Shown: piece by piece, positions 52,753 to 60,702 of the stretch
Position numbering within the stretch: position 1 is the stretch's first letter
Layout: each line of letters begins with the position of its first letter
NCBI GenBank assembly: GCA_963772225.1
Contig: CAVYWD010000002.1
Location: 558,001-622,000, forward strand
DNA from: CAVYWD01 sp963772225
GTDB taxonomy: Bacteria > Myxococcota > Myxococcia > Myxococcales > UBA5297
Direction: 5' to 3'
Length of the DNA stretch: 64,000 nt
Notes under the pieces: model-generated
What the model was told of the DNA's origin: nothing
Database searches by the model: none
What the model saw: the letters and a program-made list of their open reading frames with translations, nothing else
Translations under genes and position numbers: made by a program

Positions 52753-54525
52753 TCAACGCCCGTTCCGCCCGGGCTCGACTTTCTCCGCGCGCTTCAGGTC
52801 CTCGCCGCTGGCGATGCGCACCGTGAGCTCGCGGGAAGCGCCGCTCGCCGCGTGGACCAAGAGCACCGTATGCTCCCCCGGCGCGAGCGGATATCGGGCG
52901 ATTGGACTGACTCGCCCGGTGTCGACCCCGTCGATGAAGACGGCCGCCGGCACGTCGGTCTGCAGGCTCAGCGTCCCGGGCGGCGCGCGCGGCCTCGGCT
53001 CCTGGTCCGAAGGCGAGAGCTGTGGCGCCGGCGGCGAGCGCTTTGGCCCCCGGGCGCCCGAGGGCTCCTCTGGCCCCCTGTGAAGCCGACGCACGACCGC
53101 GGGCGCGATCAGGGCCCCGACCACACAGAGAGCGAGCCAGATGAGAATTCCGACTCTCCAGCGCCGCCGCCTCTTGGGCTCGGGGGCCGGCGTCGGCTCT
53201 CCAGGGGGGGCGTGCCAATCCGCTTCCGTGCGCCGAAAGACCTCTCCGGCGGCGGGCGCGAACACCGGGGCGGGAGCGGCGTCGGAGTGCCGCTTGCGAG
53301 GCCCGGCAGGCGGCGAGGCCGAAAAAGACGCGACCCGCTTTCTCGCCAGCCCGCTCGGCGCGCCGCCCGCCTGCTTCGGCAGCGCGCGCAGCCGCGGCGA
53401 GCGATCGACCTCGCCGGGCGGAGCGTCCCACGACAGCTCATCGGCGCGCGGCGCCGCCGCGGCCTGCCGCCCCGGCTTCGGCTGCACCGCGGACGGGAAA
53501 GCGGGGAGCGCGGGCTGGGTCAACGCCTCGGCGCCCTCGTCGATGGAGACGGCACGCGGTCGGAGCGGCGGGCTCCGGGGCCGCGCTCCCCCGCTCACCG
53601 GCTCGAGCTCGAAGGGCCCCTCGATGGGCACCGGCCCGGACGTGCCCGCGCCGACGCTCACGCCCGCCGGGAAGAGCTCGCGCACGAATCGGGCGAGGTC
53701 GGCAGCCTCGGGGGTGGCGCCGAGCTCGGCGACGACCGCCTCCAGCGCCTCGGCCAGCTCCCCGGCTGAGGAGTACCGCCGCGCGGGGGATGGCTCGATG
53801 GCCCGCTGGACCACCGCGTCGATGCGCGCGTGAATTCGCCGATCGAGCCGCGACGGCGGCGCGACGCCCTCGCGCTTCGTGGAGAGGCGGCTGCCCTTGG
53901 CCGGCGCGGCGCTTCGCAGGGTGAGGAGCTCGTAGGCGAGCGCGCCGAGAGCATAGACGTCGCTCGAGGGAGCGGCATCGAGGGGCCTCTTGAGCTCCGG
54001 GGCGCGGTAGCCCGGGTATCCCTTGGCAGCGACCGCCGCCATCTCGCGCGCGGCCGCCAAGGCTTGGAGCGCTCCGAAGCTCTCGACGTAAACCCGGCCC
54101 TCGGTCGAGAGGAAGATCGCGGCCGGCGCCAGAGAGCCGTGGGCGAAGCCGGCGCGGTGTGCCAGGGCGACGACAGCGGCCGCCTCCGACACCGCGTAGA
54201 GCGCCGCGGGCGGCGTCAGCACCACCTCTTTGGACTGCAGTCGACGCAGCCCGTCGAGCAGGGCGTGACCGTCGACCCAAGGGCGCACCGCCGCGAGCCG
54301 CTCGCCAACGAACCCCACCTCGTCATCGCCCAGGGCGCGCGGGTTGCCCAAGGCTCGAGTCCGCGCCGAGAAGGCGGCCAGCGCCTCGGCGTGCGCCCGG
54401 TCGCTCGCCTTCGGGCTGTAGAGCCGAATGAGAACCGGGACGCCGCCCCCGTCGCCCACGCCGCGGTAGGACTCCCAGTAGGCGCCTTCTTCCACGTGCG
54501 CCAAGACGCGGTAGCGAATTCCCAT
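52753..54525 (-). CDS. Ser/Thr pseudokinase with C-terminal membrane helix and PEGA domain
   Basis: A 590-residue protein. The N-terminal kinase fold (about 1-265) keeps the shape (RAPELKRPLDAAPSSDVYALGALAYELLTL) but has lost key residues: the HRD-D-N motif reads HGSLAPAA, DFG reads ESFG, and there is no clear Gly loop. So it is a pseudokinase. A long Pro/Ala/Arg-rich linker follows, then one membrane helix (RRWRVGILIWLALCVVGALIAPAVV) and a C-terminal PEGA domain (VPAAVFIDGVDTGRVSPIARYPLAPGEHTVLLVH) on the far side. It may be a sensor or scaffold feeding the adjacent NarL regulator; this is inferred from position. Confidence 0.85.
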   Translation of the reverse strand: MGIRYRVLAHVEEGAYWESYRGVGDGGGVPVLIRLYSPKASDRAHAEALAAFSARTRALGNPRALGDDEVGFVGERLAAVRPWVDGHALLDGLRRLQSKEVVLTPPAALYAVSEAAAVVALAHRAGFAHGSLAPAAIFLSTEGRVYVESFGALQALAAAREMAAVAAKGYPGYRAPELKRPLDAAPSSDVYALGALAYELLTLRSAAPAKGSRLSTKREGVAPPSRLDRRIHARIDAVVQRAIEPSPARRYSSAGELAEALEAVVAELGATPEAADLARFVRELFPAGVSVGAGTSGPVPIEGPFELEPVSGGARPRSPPLRPRAVSIDEGAEALTQPALPAFPSAVQPKPGRQAAAAPRADELSWDAPPGEVDRSPRLRALPKQAGGAPSGLARKRVASFSASPPAGPRKRHSDAAPAPVFAPAAGEVFRRTEADWHAPPGEPTPAPEPKRRRRWRVGILIWLALCVVGALIAPAVVRRLHRGPEEPSGARGPKRSPPAPQLSPSDQEPRPRAPPGTLSLQTDVPAAVFIDGVDTGRVSPIARYPLAPGEHTVLLVHAASGASRELTVRIASGEDLKRAEKVEPGRNGR

Positions 54526-54624
54526 GTCTCGCTCATTCCTAGCCGATGCGCGCCGCGCGCGTCGATGGGCCGCCCCGCCGCCTCAGTCGCTGAGCGAAAA
54601 AAAGTTCCGGGAGACCGAGTCCGG

Positions 54625-54885
54625 CTACGGTCGCGAGCCGTGCCGGCCTCGGACGGCTTCGAACACGAATCCGCACCACGGGCAGCGCCCGCGCGCGGCT
54701 TCGACCTCAAGCTTGCAGCCCGGACACCTCGGGCCGCGCGGCGCGGCCTTCTCGGAGGGGGCGCTGGGCGAGCGAACCTTGAGCAGGCGCTCCAGGCGGC
54801 TCACCCGCTCCTCGAGCGAGCGGAGTCGGTCGGCGCGAGCCCCGGCCGGGCGGGCCCCCCTTGTCGAGCGCTTGACCTCCGCCAT
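54625..54885 (-). CDS. Small coiled-coil zinc-ribbon protein
   Basis: An 86-residue basic protein with a short coiled coil (DRLRSLEERVSRLERLLKV, about 19-37), then a zinc ribbon C54-x2-C57 ... C68-x2-C71 (CPGCKLE, CPWCGFV). Family unknown. It lies between the pseudokinase (99 bases away) and the divergent nucleotidase gene. Confidence 0.75.
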   Translation of the reverse strand: MAEVKRSTRGARPAGARADRLRSLEERVSRLERLLKVRSPSAPSEKAAPRGPRCPGCKLEVEAARGRCPWCGFVFEAVRGRHGSRP

Positions 54886-55041
54886 CGACGTCCTCCGCGC
54901 CACCCCGCCCCTCTCGCGACTGTCGCACGCGCCCCCCCACGGGGCAAGAAAGGGCCCAGGGCCTCTTCGGGGTCGGGGCTCGTCCGCTGGTATCGCCGCG
55001 ACCGCGCGTGCTACACCCAGCCTCGTCGACCCGAGGGATGC

Positions 55042-56692
55042 ATGGCGATCAATCCAGCCGATCACCCGCCGGAACCCGAGCACCTCGAGGTCGACCTCGC
55101 GCAGGTCCTCGCGCACGGGCGGGGCGAGGTCCACCGAACCCGCCAGGTCTTCACCAACCGCAACCTGCGGATGGGGCGGATCGAGATGGTCGGTTTCGAC
55201 ATGGACTACACGCTGGCCATCTACCAGAAGCGGTCCATCGAGAAGCTCTCGTTCGACATGACCCTGGAGCGCCTCATCCGCCAGCGCGGCTACCCCGAGC
55301 TCGTCGCCCGGAGCCGCTACGACCACGCCTTCGTGCTGCGCGGGCTGGCGGTGGACAGGGCGACCGGCAACCTGCTCAAGATGGACCGTTACCGCCACGT
55401 CGGGCGCGCCTACCACGGGCGGCGCCGGCTCGGCTCCGACGAGAAGCGGGCGGTCTATCGCAACGAGAAGGTGAGCTTCAAGGGCGAGCGCTTCGCCTGG
55501 ATCGACACGCTCTTCGCCCTGCCGGAGGCCTGCCTCTACGCGGAGATCATCGAGCTGCTCGAGGCCGACGGGCGCACCCTGGACTTCGACAAGCTCTACC
55601 TCGACATCCGCGAGTGCATCGACGAGGTCCACCGCGACGACAGCCTGAAGAGCCGGATCCGCGCCGACCTCGCCCACTTCGTCGTCCGCGACCCCGAGCT
55701 GGGTCCAGCGCTTCACAAGCTCCGCTCCGCGGGCAAGCGGCTCTTCCTGCTCACCAACTCGGCGTGGGACTACACCGACGTGGTGATGCGGTTCCTCCTC
55801 GACGGCTGCCTGCCCGAGTACCCGTCCTGGCGCAACTACTTCGACGTGGTGACCTGCGCGTCGCTCAAGCCGTCGTTCTTCGCCGACGGCAGGCCCTTCG
55901 TCGAGGTGGCCCCGGAGACCGGGGCGGTGCTGGGCGAGGCGCGCGCGCTGGAGCGCGGGCGCGTCTACGCGGGCGGGAACCTCTCCGACTTCGAGCGCCT
56001 CACCGGCATCGCCGGCGACCGCATTCTGTACGTCGGCGACCACATCTACGGCGACATCTTGCGGAGCAAGAAGAGCTCCCTCTGGCGAACCTGCCTCGTC
56101 ATCGAGGAGCTCGAGGACGAGGTGGCCTACACCGACCGCCGCGCCCCGGAGATCTCCCGGCTGGCTTCGCTGGACCACCTGCGCGCGCGCCTCGACGACG
56201 AGGTCAACGGCCGCAAGGCCGCGCTCAATGCGCTCGAGCGCCGGCTGGAGCGCGAGGAGCTGGGCGACGGTGCTCGCGCCGCCCTGGAGGTGGAGCGCCG
56301 GAGCGAAAAGGCGGCGCTGGAGAAGCTGCGCCGAGCCCTGCGCGAGACCCTGGTGGAGGCCGACGCTCTCGAGGAGGACCTGGAGTCGGGCTTCAACGGC
56401 TGCTGGGGCCTGCTCTTCAAAGAGGGGACCGAGTTCAGCCGCTTCGGCGAGCAGGTGGAGCAGTACGCCTGCCTCTACACCAGCCGCGTCTCGAACCTTT
56501 TGCACTACTCGCCCATGCAGTACTTCCGGTCGCCGCGCGACTTCATGCCGCACGAGCGGTCGGCGCCGCGCGGTCCGGCGGACTACGGCGGCGTGCCGGA
56601 CGACCAGAATCTCCTCGGCGACGAGCTCCTTTCGACCCAGCGGAACCCGCGTGGCAACCGACACCCCGCGCTCGTCCACTTCGGCGAAGTAG
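55042..56692 (+). CDS. HAD-IG family 5'-nucleotidase, 3' end affected by a one-base insertion
   Basis: A protein of about 549 residues of the purine 5'-nucleotidase HAD-IG type. Motif I is GFDMDYTLAIY (D53, D55), motif II is LLTNSAWDYT, and motif IV is YVGDHIYGDIL, with helical inserts (RLASLDHLRARLDDEVNGRKAA ...). All catalytic residues are present. The start 55042 has GAGGG ahead. After YFRSPRDFMPHE the frame stays open to 57867. If GAATC at 56607-56611 is read as GATC, it ends at 56692 after a normal short tail. It converges with the lipoprotein gene, overlapping it by about 110 bases. Confidence 0.88.
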
Positions 56693-57838
56693 GCCACCTC
56701 CTCGCCGGCCCGGGTCCGACCCGCGGCCCGGACGCGCCACGGGGCCGACTGGTCGCGCCGGAGCGTGAGCGAGACGATCTCCGCCGGCCGCTCCGGGGAG
56801 AACTCCTGCTTCTCTATCTGCTCGCGCCGGCCCTCGACCAGGTCGCGCAGCTCGAAGGCGCGCGTGGCGCGGATGGGCTCGTTCGAAGGGAGCTCCGCGA
56901 CGAGGGGCCGGTCGTCCTCCGAGCCTTCGATGGCGAGCTGGCCGCCCTCGCGCCACCGGGCGTCGAGGTCGCTCCAGGCGCCATCGCGGCTGACCGAGTA
57001 GCGGCCGGCCTCGAGGACCGCCGCCGCCGAGAGCCGCTCGACGCGCCCCACGTCTTCGGTGGAGAGCGCGCCGGGCCCGGAGGGAACGAGCGTGGCGGTG
57101 AAGGAGGCTTGCTCGAAGCCCTCCGGCGCGGCGGCGAAGAGCCGGGTCACGCTGAAGCCGATGAGCTCGCCCCCCAGGCGCAGCGCCATGAGCTGGGCCC
57201 AGCGGGGCTCGGACGCGGGCGCGCTCTCCTCGTCGCGAAGCGTCTCGACCAGGCGCTGAACCGCGCGGGTGAACGCGGCTCGATATCCGGCCCCGTCATG
57301 CGTGCATGCCACCGAGAGCTGCGGGTGCGCGAAGAGCGCGAGCTTGAACTCCCCTGCCTTGGCGGGCGAATCGCGGGTGAGGTAGAGCGCGTCGACGAAG
57401 AGCAAGGGGTTGCCCCCGACGGCCCGAAGGTCCACCGCGGCGATGGCGCGGACGTCGACCTGCTCGCGCAGCTCCTGCGCCACGCGGCGGACGTGGTCGG
57501 CCGCGTACAGCCGCGCGCGGTGCAGGCTGCAGCGAACGCGCTCGTCCGCGTCGGCCGCCAGCGCCAGCTCGACCATGGTGGGCCGGCCCGCCGCCACGTC
57601 CCATCGGACGGGGGCGGCGGAGAAGGCCCGGGCGCTGTAGCGCCCGTCGGGCGATGCGGTCTCGCGTTCCGGGGCCTGCGACTCGCGCTCGAACAGAGCG
57701 CGGACCGGACCGAGCGGCGCGGCGTCGATCCACCGGCCCATGCGCACTCGGGCGGGCTTGGGCGGGGGCTCGAATCGAGCGCCTATCGGCGCAGCCAGCG
57801 AGCCAGACCGCGAGCCCGAAGGCCATGGCCTTGGTCAT
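56583..57838 (-). CDS. Lipoprotein of unknown function, interrupted by two one-base insertions
   Basis: The protein starts at 57838 with a lipoprotein signal (LAVWLAGCADRR, Cys16). The frame breaks at GAATC 57772-57776; one base less gives RSIEPPPKPARVRMGRWIDA and a continuous frame through EGFEQASFTATLV, RYSVSRDGAWSDLDARW and RAFELRDLVEGRREQIE. Near its end a second GAATC (56607-56611) must also lose one base; it then stops at 56585 (TAG). The result is about 417 residues: a lipoprotein with beta-rich repeats, unknown function. Without the correction it would have no sensible end. Confidence 0.78.
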
Positions 57839-57850
57839 TGGGCGGCTCCG

Positions 57851-59059
57851 TCAGAAGGCGCCCGTGAGCCCGATGGCAGGCCCGACGCCGTTCCATCCGA
57901 CGATCGGCGAGACGCTGGGCGACGCCGCTCGCGGGCCTCCGAAGAGGTACAAAGCGGCGCTGGTGGCCGCCGCGGCGCCGCCCACGCCGAAGAGCAGGTT
58001 GGCAGCGGTGGCCTTGGCTCCGGCCGAGCGCACCAGCGCCGCCCCAGCCTCGCTGGTCACCGGTCCCTTGCTCCCGTCAAGGAGCGTTACCTGCGAGGCG
58101 ATGGCCCGGTTCCGGTCGCGGACGCTCAAGCCGCCGACGACCCCGCCGGCGATGAGGACGGCCGCGCCGCCGGCGGCGGTCCAGACCGCCGCCTTCCGCG
58201 CGCCCGTCCAGGGTCTCGGCTCCACTGGCGGGCCCGAGCGCTCCCCAACGCCAGCGATGGGCGGAGGCGGCGGCAGAGGCAGCGGCGGCGCGCGCTCTGC
58301 GCCCGCGGCGGACTCCGCCGGTTGCTCCTCCATGACCCCGGTGATGACGTTGTTCTTCAGGTCGACGCGCACCACCGTGGCGCGGGCGAAGCGCACGTCG
58401 ACGAAACGGTCGAAGTCGGAGAAGCCGACCTTGACGAACTTCAGCGCGTGCTTGCCCGGGGAAACGTCCGCCAGGGGCGCCTTGAGCGGCGACCTCCCCG
58501 CAGGCTTGCCGTCCAAAAAGATGTCCACGCCCGGCTCGGCGATGTCCAGGTCGATGGTCCCGACGTACATCCGGGGCAAGAGCAGCTCCGTGGCGGCGGC
58601 GCGCACAGGGTCGATGAGGGCTTCCCGCTCACCCGAGAGCGTCTTTGTGACCCGCGCCTCCTCTCGGGCGCCGCGCACGCCGATGAGCTTCAGGTCGACT
58701 GAGTACGCCTCGGCAACCCCGGCGACGGTGCCCCAGACGACCTCGTCCGCCCCGAGCTTCGCCCCAGCGGCGGCGAGGCACTTGGCGTCTCCCCGGCAGC
58801 GGCCGCCGACGAGCGCCCCCGCCTTGGCGAGGTCGAGGATGGCGACGCCCGGGAGCTTGCCCGCCTCGGCGCGGAGAAACCCGAGCAGGCTGGCGGCGAC
58901 GTCCTCCTCGACCCCCAGGTTGCGCAGCGGATAGACGACGACTCGCCGGCTCGCCGGCGGGCCCGCTGCGGCCGCAGGCGCAGAGAGCGCCGCGCCGCAC
59001 CAGAGCGTCAAGGCCAAACAGCCTCTCCAACGAGCACGCGCGGGGGCAAGCAGGTCCAT
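57851..59059 (-). CDS. Exported PEGA-domain protein
   Basis: The 402-residue protein has a long signal peptide (about 33 residues, ending AAAAG). The N-terminal domain (VVVYPLRNLGVEEDVAASLLGFLRAEAGKL ... KCLAAAGAKLGADEVVWGTVA) resembles the TolB/FlgO-type oligomer domain that reads system components. A PEGA repeat follows (GVDIFLDGKPAGRSPLKAPLADVSPGKHALKFVKVG), then a Pro-rich linker and hydrophobic segments near the end. It starts 12 bases before the lipoprotein gene and may act with it. Confidence 0.85.
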   Translation of the reverse strand: MDLLAPARARWRGCLALTLWCGAALSAPAAAAGPPASRRVVVYPLRNLGVEEDVAASLLGFLRAEAGKLPGVAILDLAKAGALVGGRCRGDAKCLAAAGAKLGADEVVWGTVAGVAEAYSVDLKLIGVRGAREEARVTKTLSGEREALIDPVRAAATELLLPRMYVGTIDLDIAEPGVDIFLDGKPAGRSPLKAPLADVSPGKHALKFVKVGFSDFDRFVDVRFARATVVRVDLKNNVITGVMEEQPAESAAGAERAPPLPLPPPPPIAGVGERSGPPVEPRPWTGARKAAVWTAAGGAAVLIAGGVVGGLSVRDRNRAIASQVTLLDGSKGPVTSEAGAALVRSAGAKATAANLLFGVGGAAAATSAALYLFGGPRAASPSVSPIVGWNGVGPAIGLTGAF

Positions 59060-59104
59060 AGCGATCTCAGAATGTGATTGAAAATCTTGGCCCCCGCAAC
59101 CGAA

Positions 59105-59467
59105 TTACAGCCCGCCCATCCCGTCCTCGCTGACGCCGGAGCTGGCCTGCGGTGGGTCGGACATCCCCAGCCCGCTGGCGAATCCCATGGCCTGGGCGCG
59201 AACGAACGGGATGAGCAAAGCGCGCGCACCGAGGCGAAACACCCGCGCGGTGAGCGGGGTGAAGAGGCCGCCGCCCAGCACATAGCCGATGCCCGCGGCC
59301 GCCAGCAGGGTGCCCCATGGGCGCTGCTCCATCCGCGCCCTGAGATCGAGCGCGCGGCGGAGCTCGTCGGCGGCCCCGCGGAGCTCGTCGAAGAGGGCCG
59401 AGGTCTCCGATCGGATTGCCCGGGAGTGCCGCAACACTTCATCCACGTGATGGTCGGTGCCTTCCAT
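59105..59467 (-). CDS. Small membrane protein of the phage-holin/YqjE-like kind
   Basis: A 120-residue protein with an amphipathic N-terminal half (VDEVLRHSRAIRSETSALFDELRGAADELRRALDLRARMEQ), a Gly-rich hydrophobic segment (WGTLLAAAGIGYVLGGGLFTPLTARVF) and another (LGARALLIPFVRAQAMGF). It is part of a three-gene unit with the DUF883-like and DUF3618 genes. Confidence 0.72.
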   Translation of the reverse strand: MEGTDHHVDEVLRHSRAIRSETSALFDELRGAADELRRALDLRARMEQRPWGTLLAAAGIGYVLGGGLFTPLTARVFRLGARALLIPFVRAQAMGFASGLGMSDPPQASSGVSEDGMGGL

Positions 59468-59487
59468 GGCGCGCCTCGTCCCCGCTT

Positions 59488-59703
59488 TCAGCGCCGCGAC
59501 GCGAGCCGGCCAATCAGGAAACCCAAACCCGCGGCGCACAGGAGCGCGGTCCCGGGGCTCTCGCGCATGAGCTGCAGCGCCCGCTGATTCCAGGCGGACA
59601 GCGTCTCCCTGGCCCGCTCGATGGCCGGCTCCAGGCGCTCTTCGGCCGCGTCGACCACGCCGCCCGCGGCCCCGCCCACTTCCCCTCGAACCTCGCCGTC
59701 CAT
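59488..59703 (-). CDS. DUF883/YqjD-ElaB-like small membrane protein
   Basis: A 71-residue protein starting at 59703 with AAGGAGGG in ideal position. It has a helical half (AAEERLEPAIERARETLSAWNQRALQLMRESP) and one C-terminal membrane segment (GTALLCAAGLGFLIGRLASRR), the YqjD/ElaB tail-anchor pattern. E. coli YqjD binds ribosomes at the membrane in stationary phase; whether this one does so is unknown. Confidence 0.78.
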   Translation of the reverse strand: MDGEVRGEVGGAAGGVVDAAEERLEPAIERARETLSAWNQRALQLMRESPGTALLCAAGLGFLIGRLASRR

Positions 59704-59814
59704 CAGGCCCTCCTTCAGCTCCGCTCGAAACGAGCCCGCCTCGCGCGGCTCCCCCTCTGCCGCGCGAGGCGGGCCCAGGACGCTTACCCTCAAGGCCGCC
59801 CGACGGGCGAGCGC

Positions 59815-60036
59815 TCAGGCGGGAGCGCGCCGATAGCCGAGCCAGACCCCCGCCGCGAACGCGGACGCCAGGAACCAGAGCGCCCTGCGGCGGTACCAGG
59901 CGCGCCAATCGGTCGCGGCGCTCACGCGCTCGCGCAGGGCGAGCACCGAGTCCGCGATCTGCGCCCGCGCGCGGTCGATCTCCTCCTGAATCTCCCTCGG
60001 ATCGCGCGCCGCCCGCCTCGTGACATTTTCTGGCAT
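59815..60036 (-). CDS. DUF3618-family small membrane protein
   Basis: A 73-residue protein: RDPREIQEEIDRARAQIADSVLALRERVSAATD is the DUF3618 signature (E-I-x-x-x-I-x-x-x-R), followed by one membrane helix. It forms the first gene of the DUF3618-DUF883-holin-like unit, a common proteobacterial envelope trio of unknown function. Start 60036 has GAGGCG upstream; 60081 is longer but atypical. Confidence 0.82.
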   Translation of the reverse strand: MPENVTRRAARDPREIQEEIDRARAQIADSVLALRERVSAATDWRAWYRRRALWFLASAFAAGVWLGYRRAPA

Positions 60037-60117
60037 CGCCTCGCCCCGCACAAAGAGGAGCACTCGAGGCGCGAGGTTCAAGGCTCCCGCCGAAATGGGT
60101 GGGCGCGGACGGCAGGC

Positions 60118-60681
60118 CTAGAAGCCGGAGGCGAGGTCCTCGTAGGCTCGCCTCATGAGCTGCGCCGCGAGCCGGCGCAAAGCGAGCCGGCGGTTCGCCT
60201 CGAGCTCCAGGACGCAGCCGGCGTTCGCCGGGCTGTAGGCGAGCGAGCCCCCGGTCGACGCGCAGTCCACCCCGGGCGCGTAGTCCTCGAAGCCCGATTC
60301 GGGGAACTCCACGAGCTTCTGGGACCCTCGAAAGACGCTCACGACGGCCGCCGCGGTCACGCGGTAGGTGGAGACCTTGGAGAGGGGGGAGTTGTTCTCG
60401 ATGGTAATGACGGAGATGCCCTGCTGGGTCGCCACCTGGGTCACCGCACCCTCGACCCGGGCGTCGGACGCCTCGCCCCCCTCGCGGCCCGCCCGGGCGA
60501 GCTCTTGCCGGAGCGCCGCGGTGAAGTACGCGTCCACCTCCGGCTCGGCGGTCCGGTTGACGAAGACCCCGACGAAGAGCGACCGAGCCTTCCCGGGCAG
60601 CTCGCCGCCACCCGCGGTGAAGCGGTAGCCGCACGCGGGGAGAAGAAGGGCCAGCGCCCACCCGAGCGATGTCGAACGCAT
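60118..60681 (-). CDS. lptE: LPS-assembly lipoprotein LptE
   Basis: The 187-residue lipoprotein has a lipobox (LLPACGYRF, Cys17) followed by CGYRFTAGGGELPGKARSLFVGVFVNRTAEPEVDAYFTAALRQELARAG, the LptE/RlpB fold, which plugs the LptD barrel for LPS insertion into the outer membrane. It lies 22 bases downstream of leuS, the same neighbour order as in many Gram-negatives (leuS-lptE). Confidence 0.9.
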   Translation of the reverse strand: MRSTSLGWALALLLPACGYRFTAGGGELPGKARSLFVGVFVNRTAEPEVDAYFTAALRQELARAGREGGEASDARVEGAVTQVATQQGISVITIENNSPLSKVSTYRVTAAAVVSVFRGSQKLVEFPESGFEDYAPGVDCASTGGSLAYSPANAGCVLELEANRRLALRRLAAQLMRRAYEDLASGF

Positions 60682-60702
60682 GCGCGCCTCTGCCCTTCGC
60701 GA

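Noticed and set aside
54625..57747. A 1040-codon minus-strand frame
   Set aside because: It joins a lipoprotein, a shadow of the nucleotidase and a small zinc-ribbon gene by lack of stops; these are separate genes.
53830..57867. A 1345-codon plus-strand frame containing the nucleotidase
   Set aside because: Only the middle part (55042 to about 56600) is conserved; the first and last parts lie over minus-strand genes. The long run-on is explained by the surplus base at 56607-56611.
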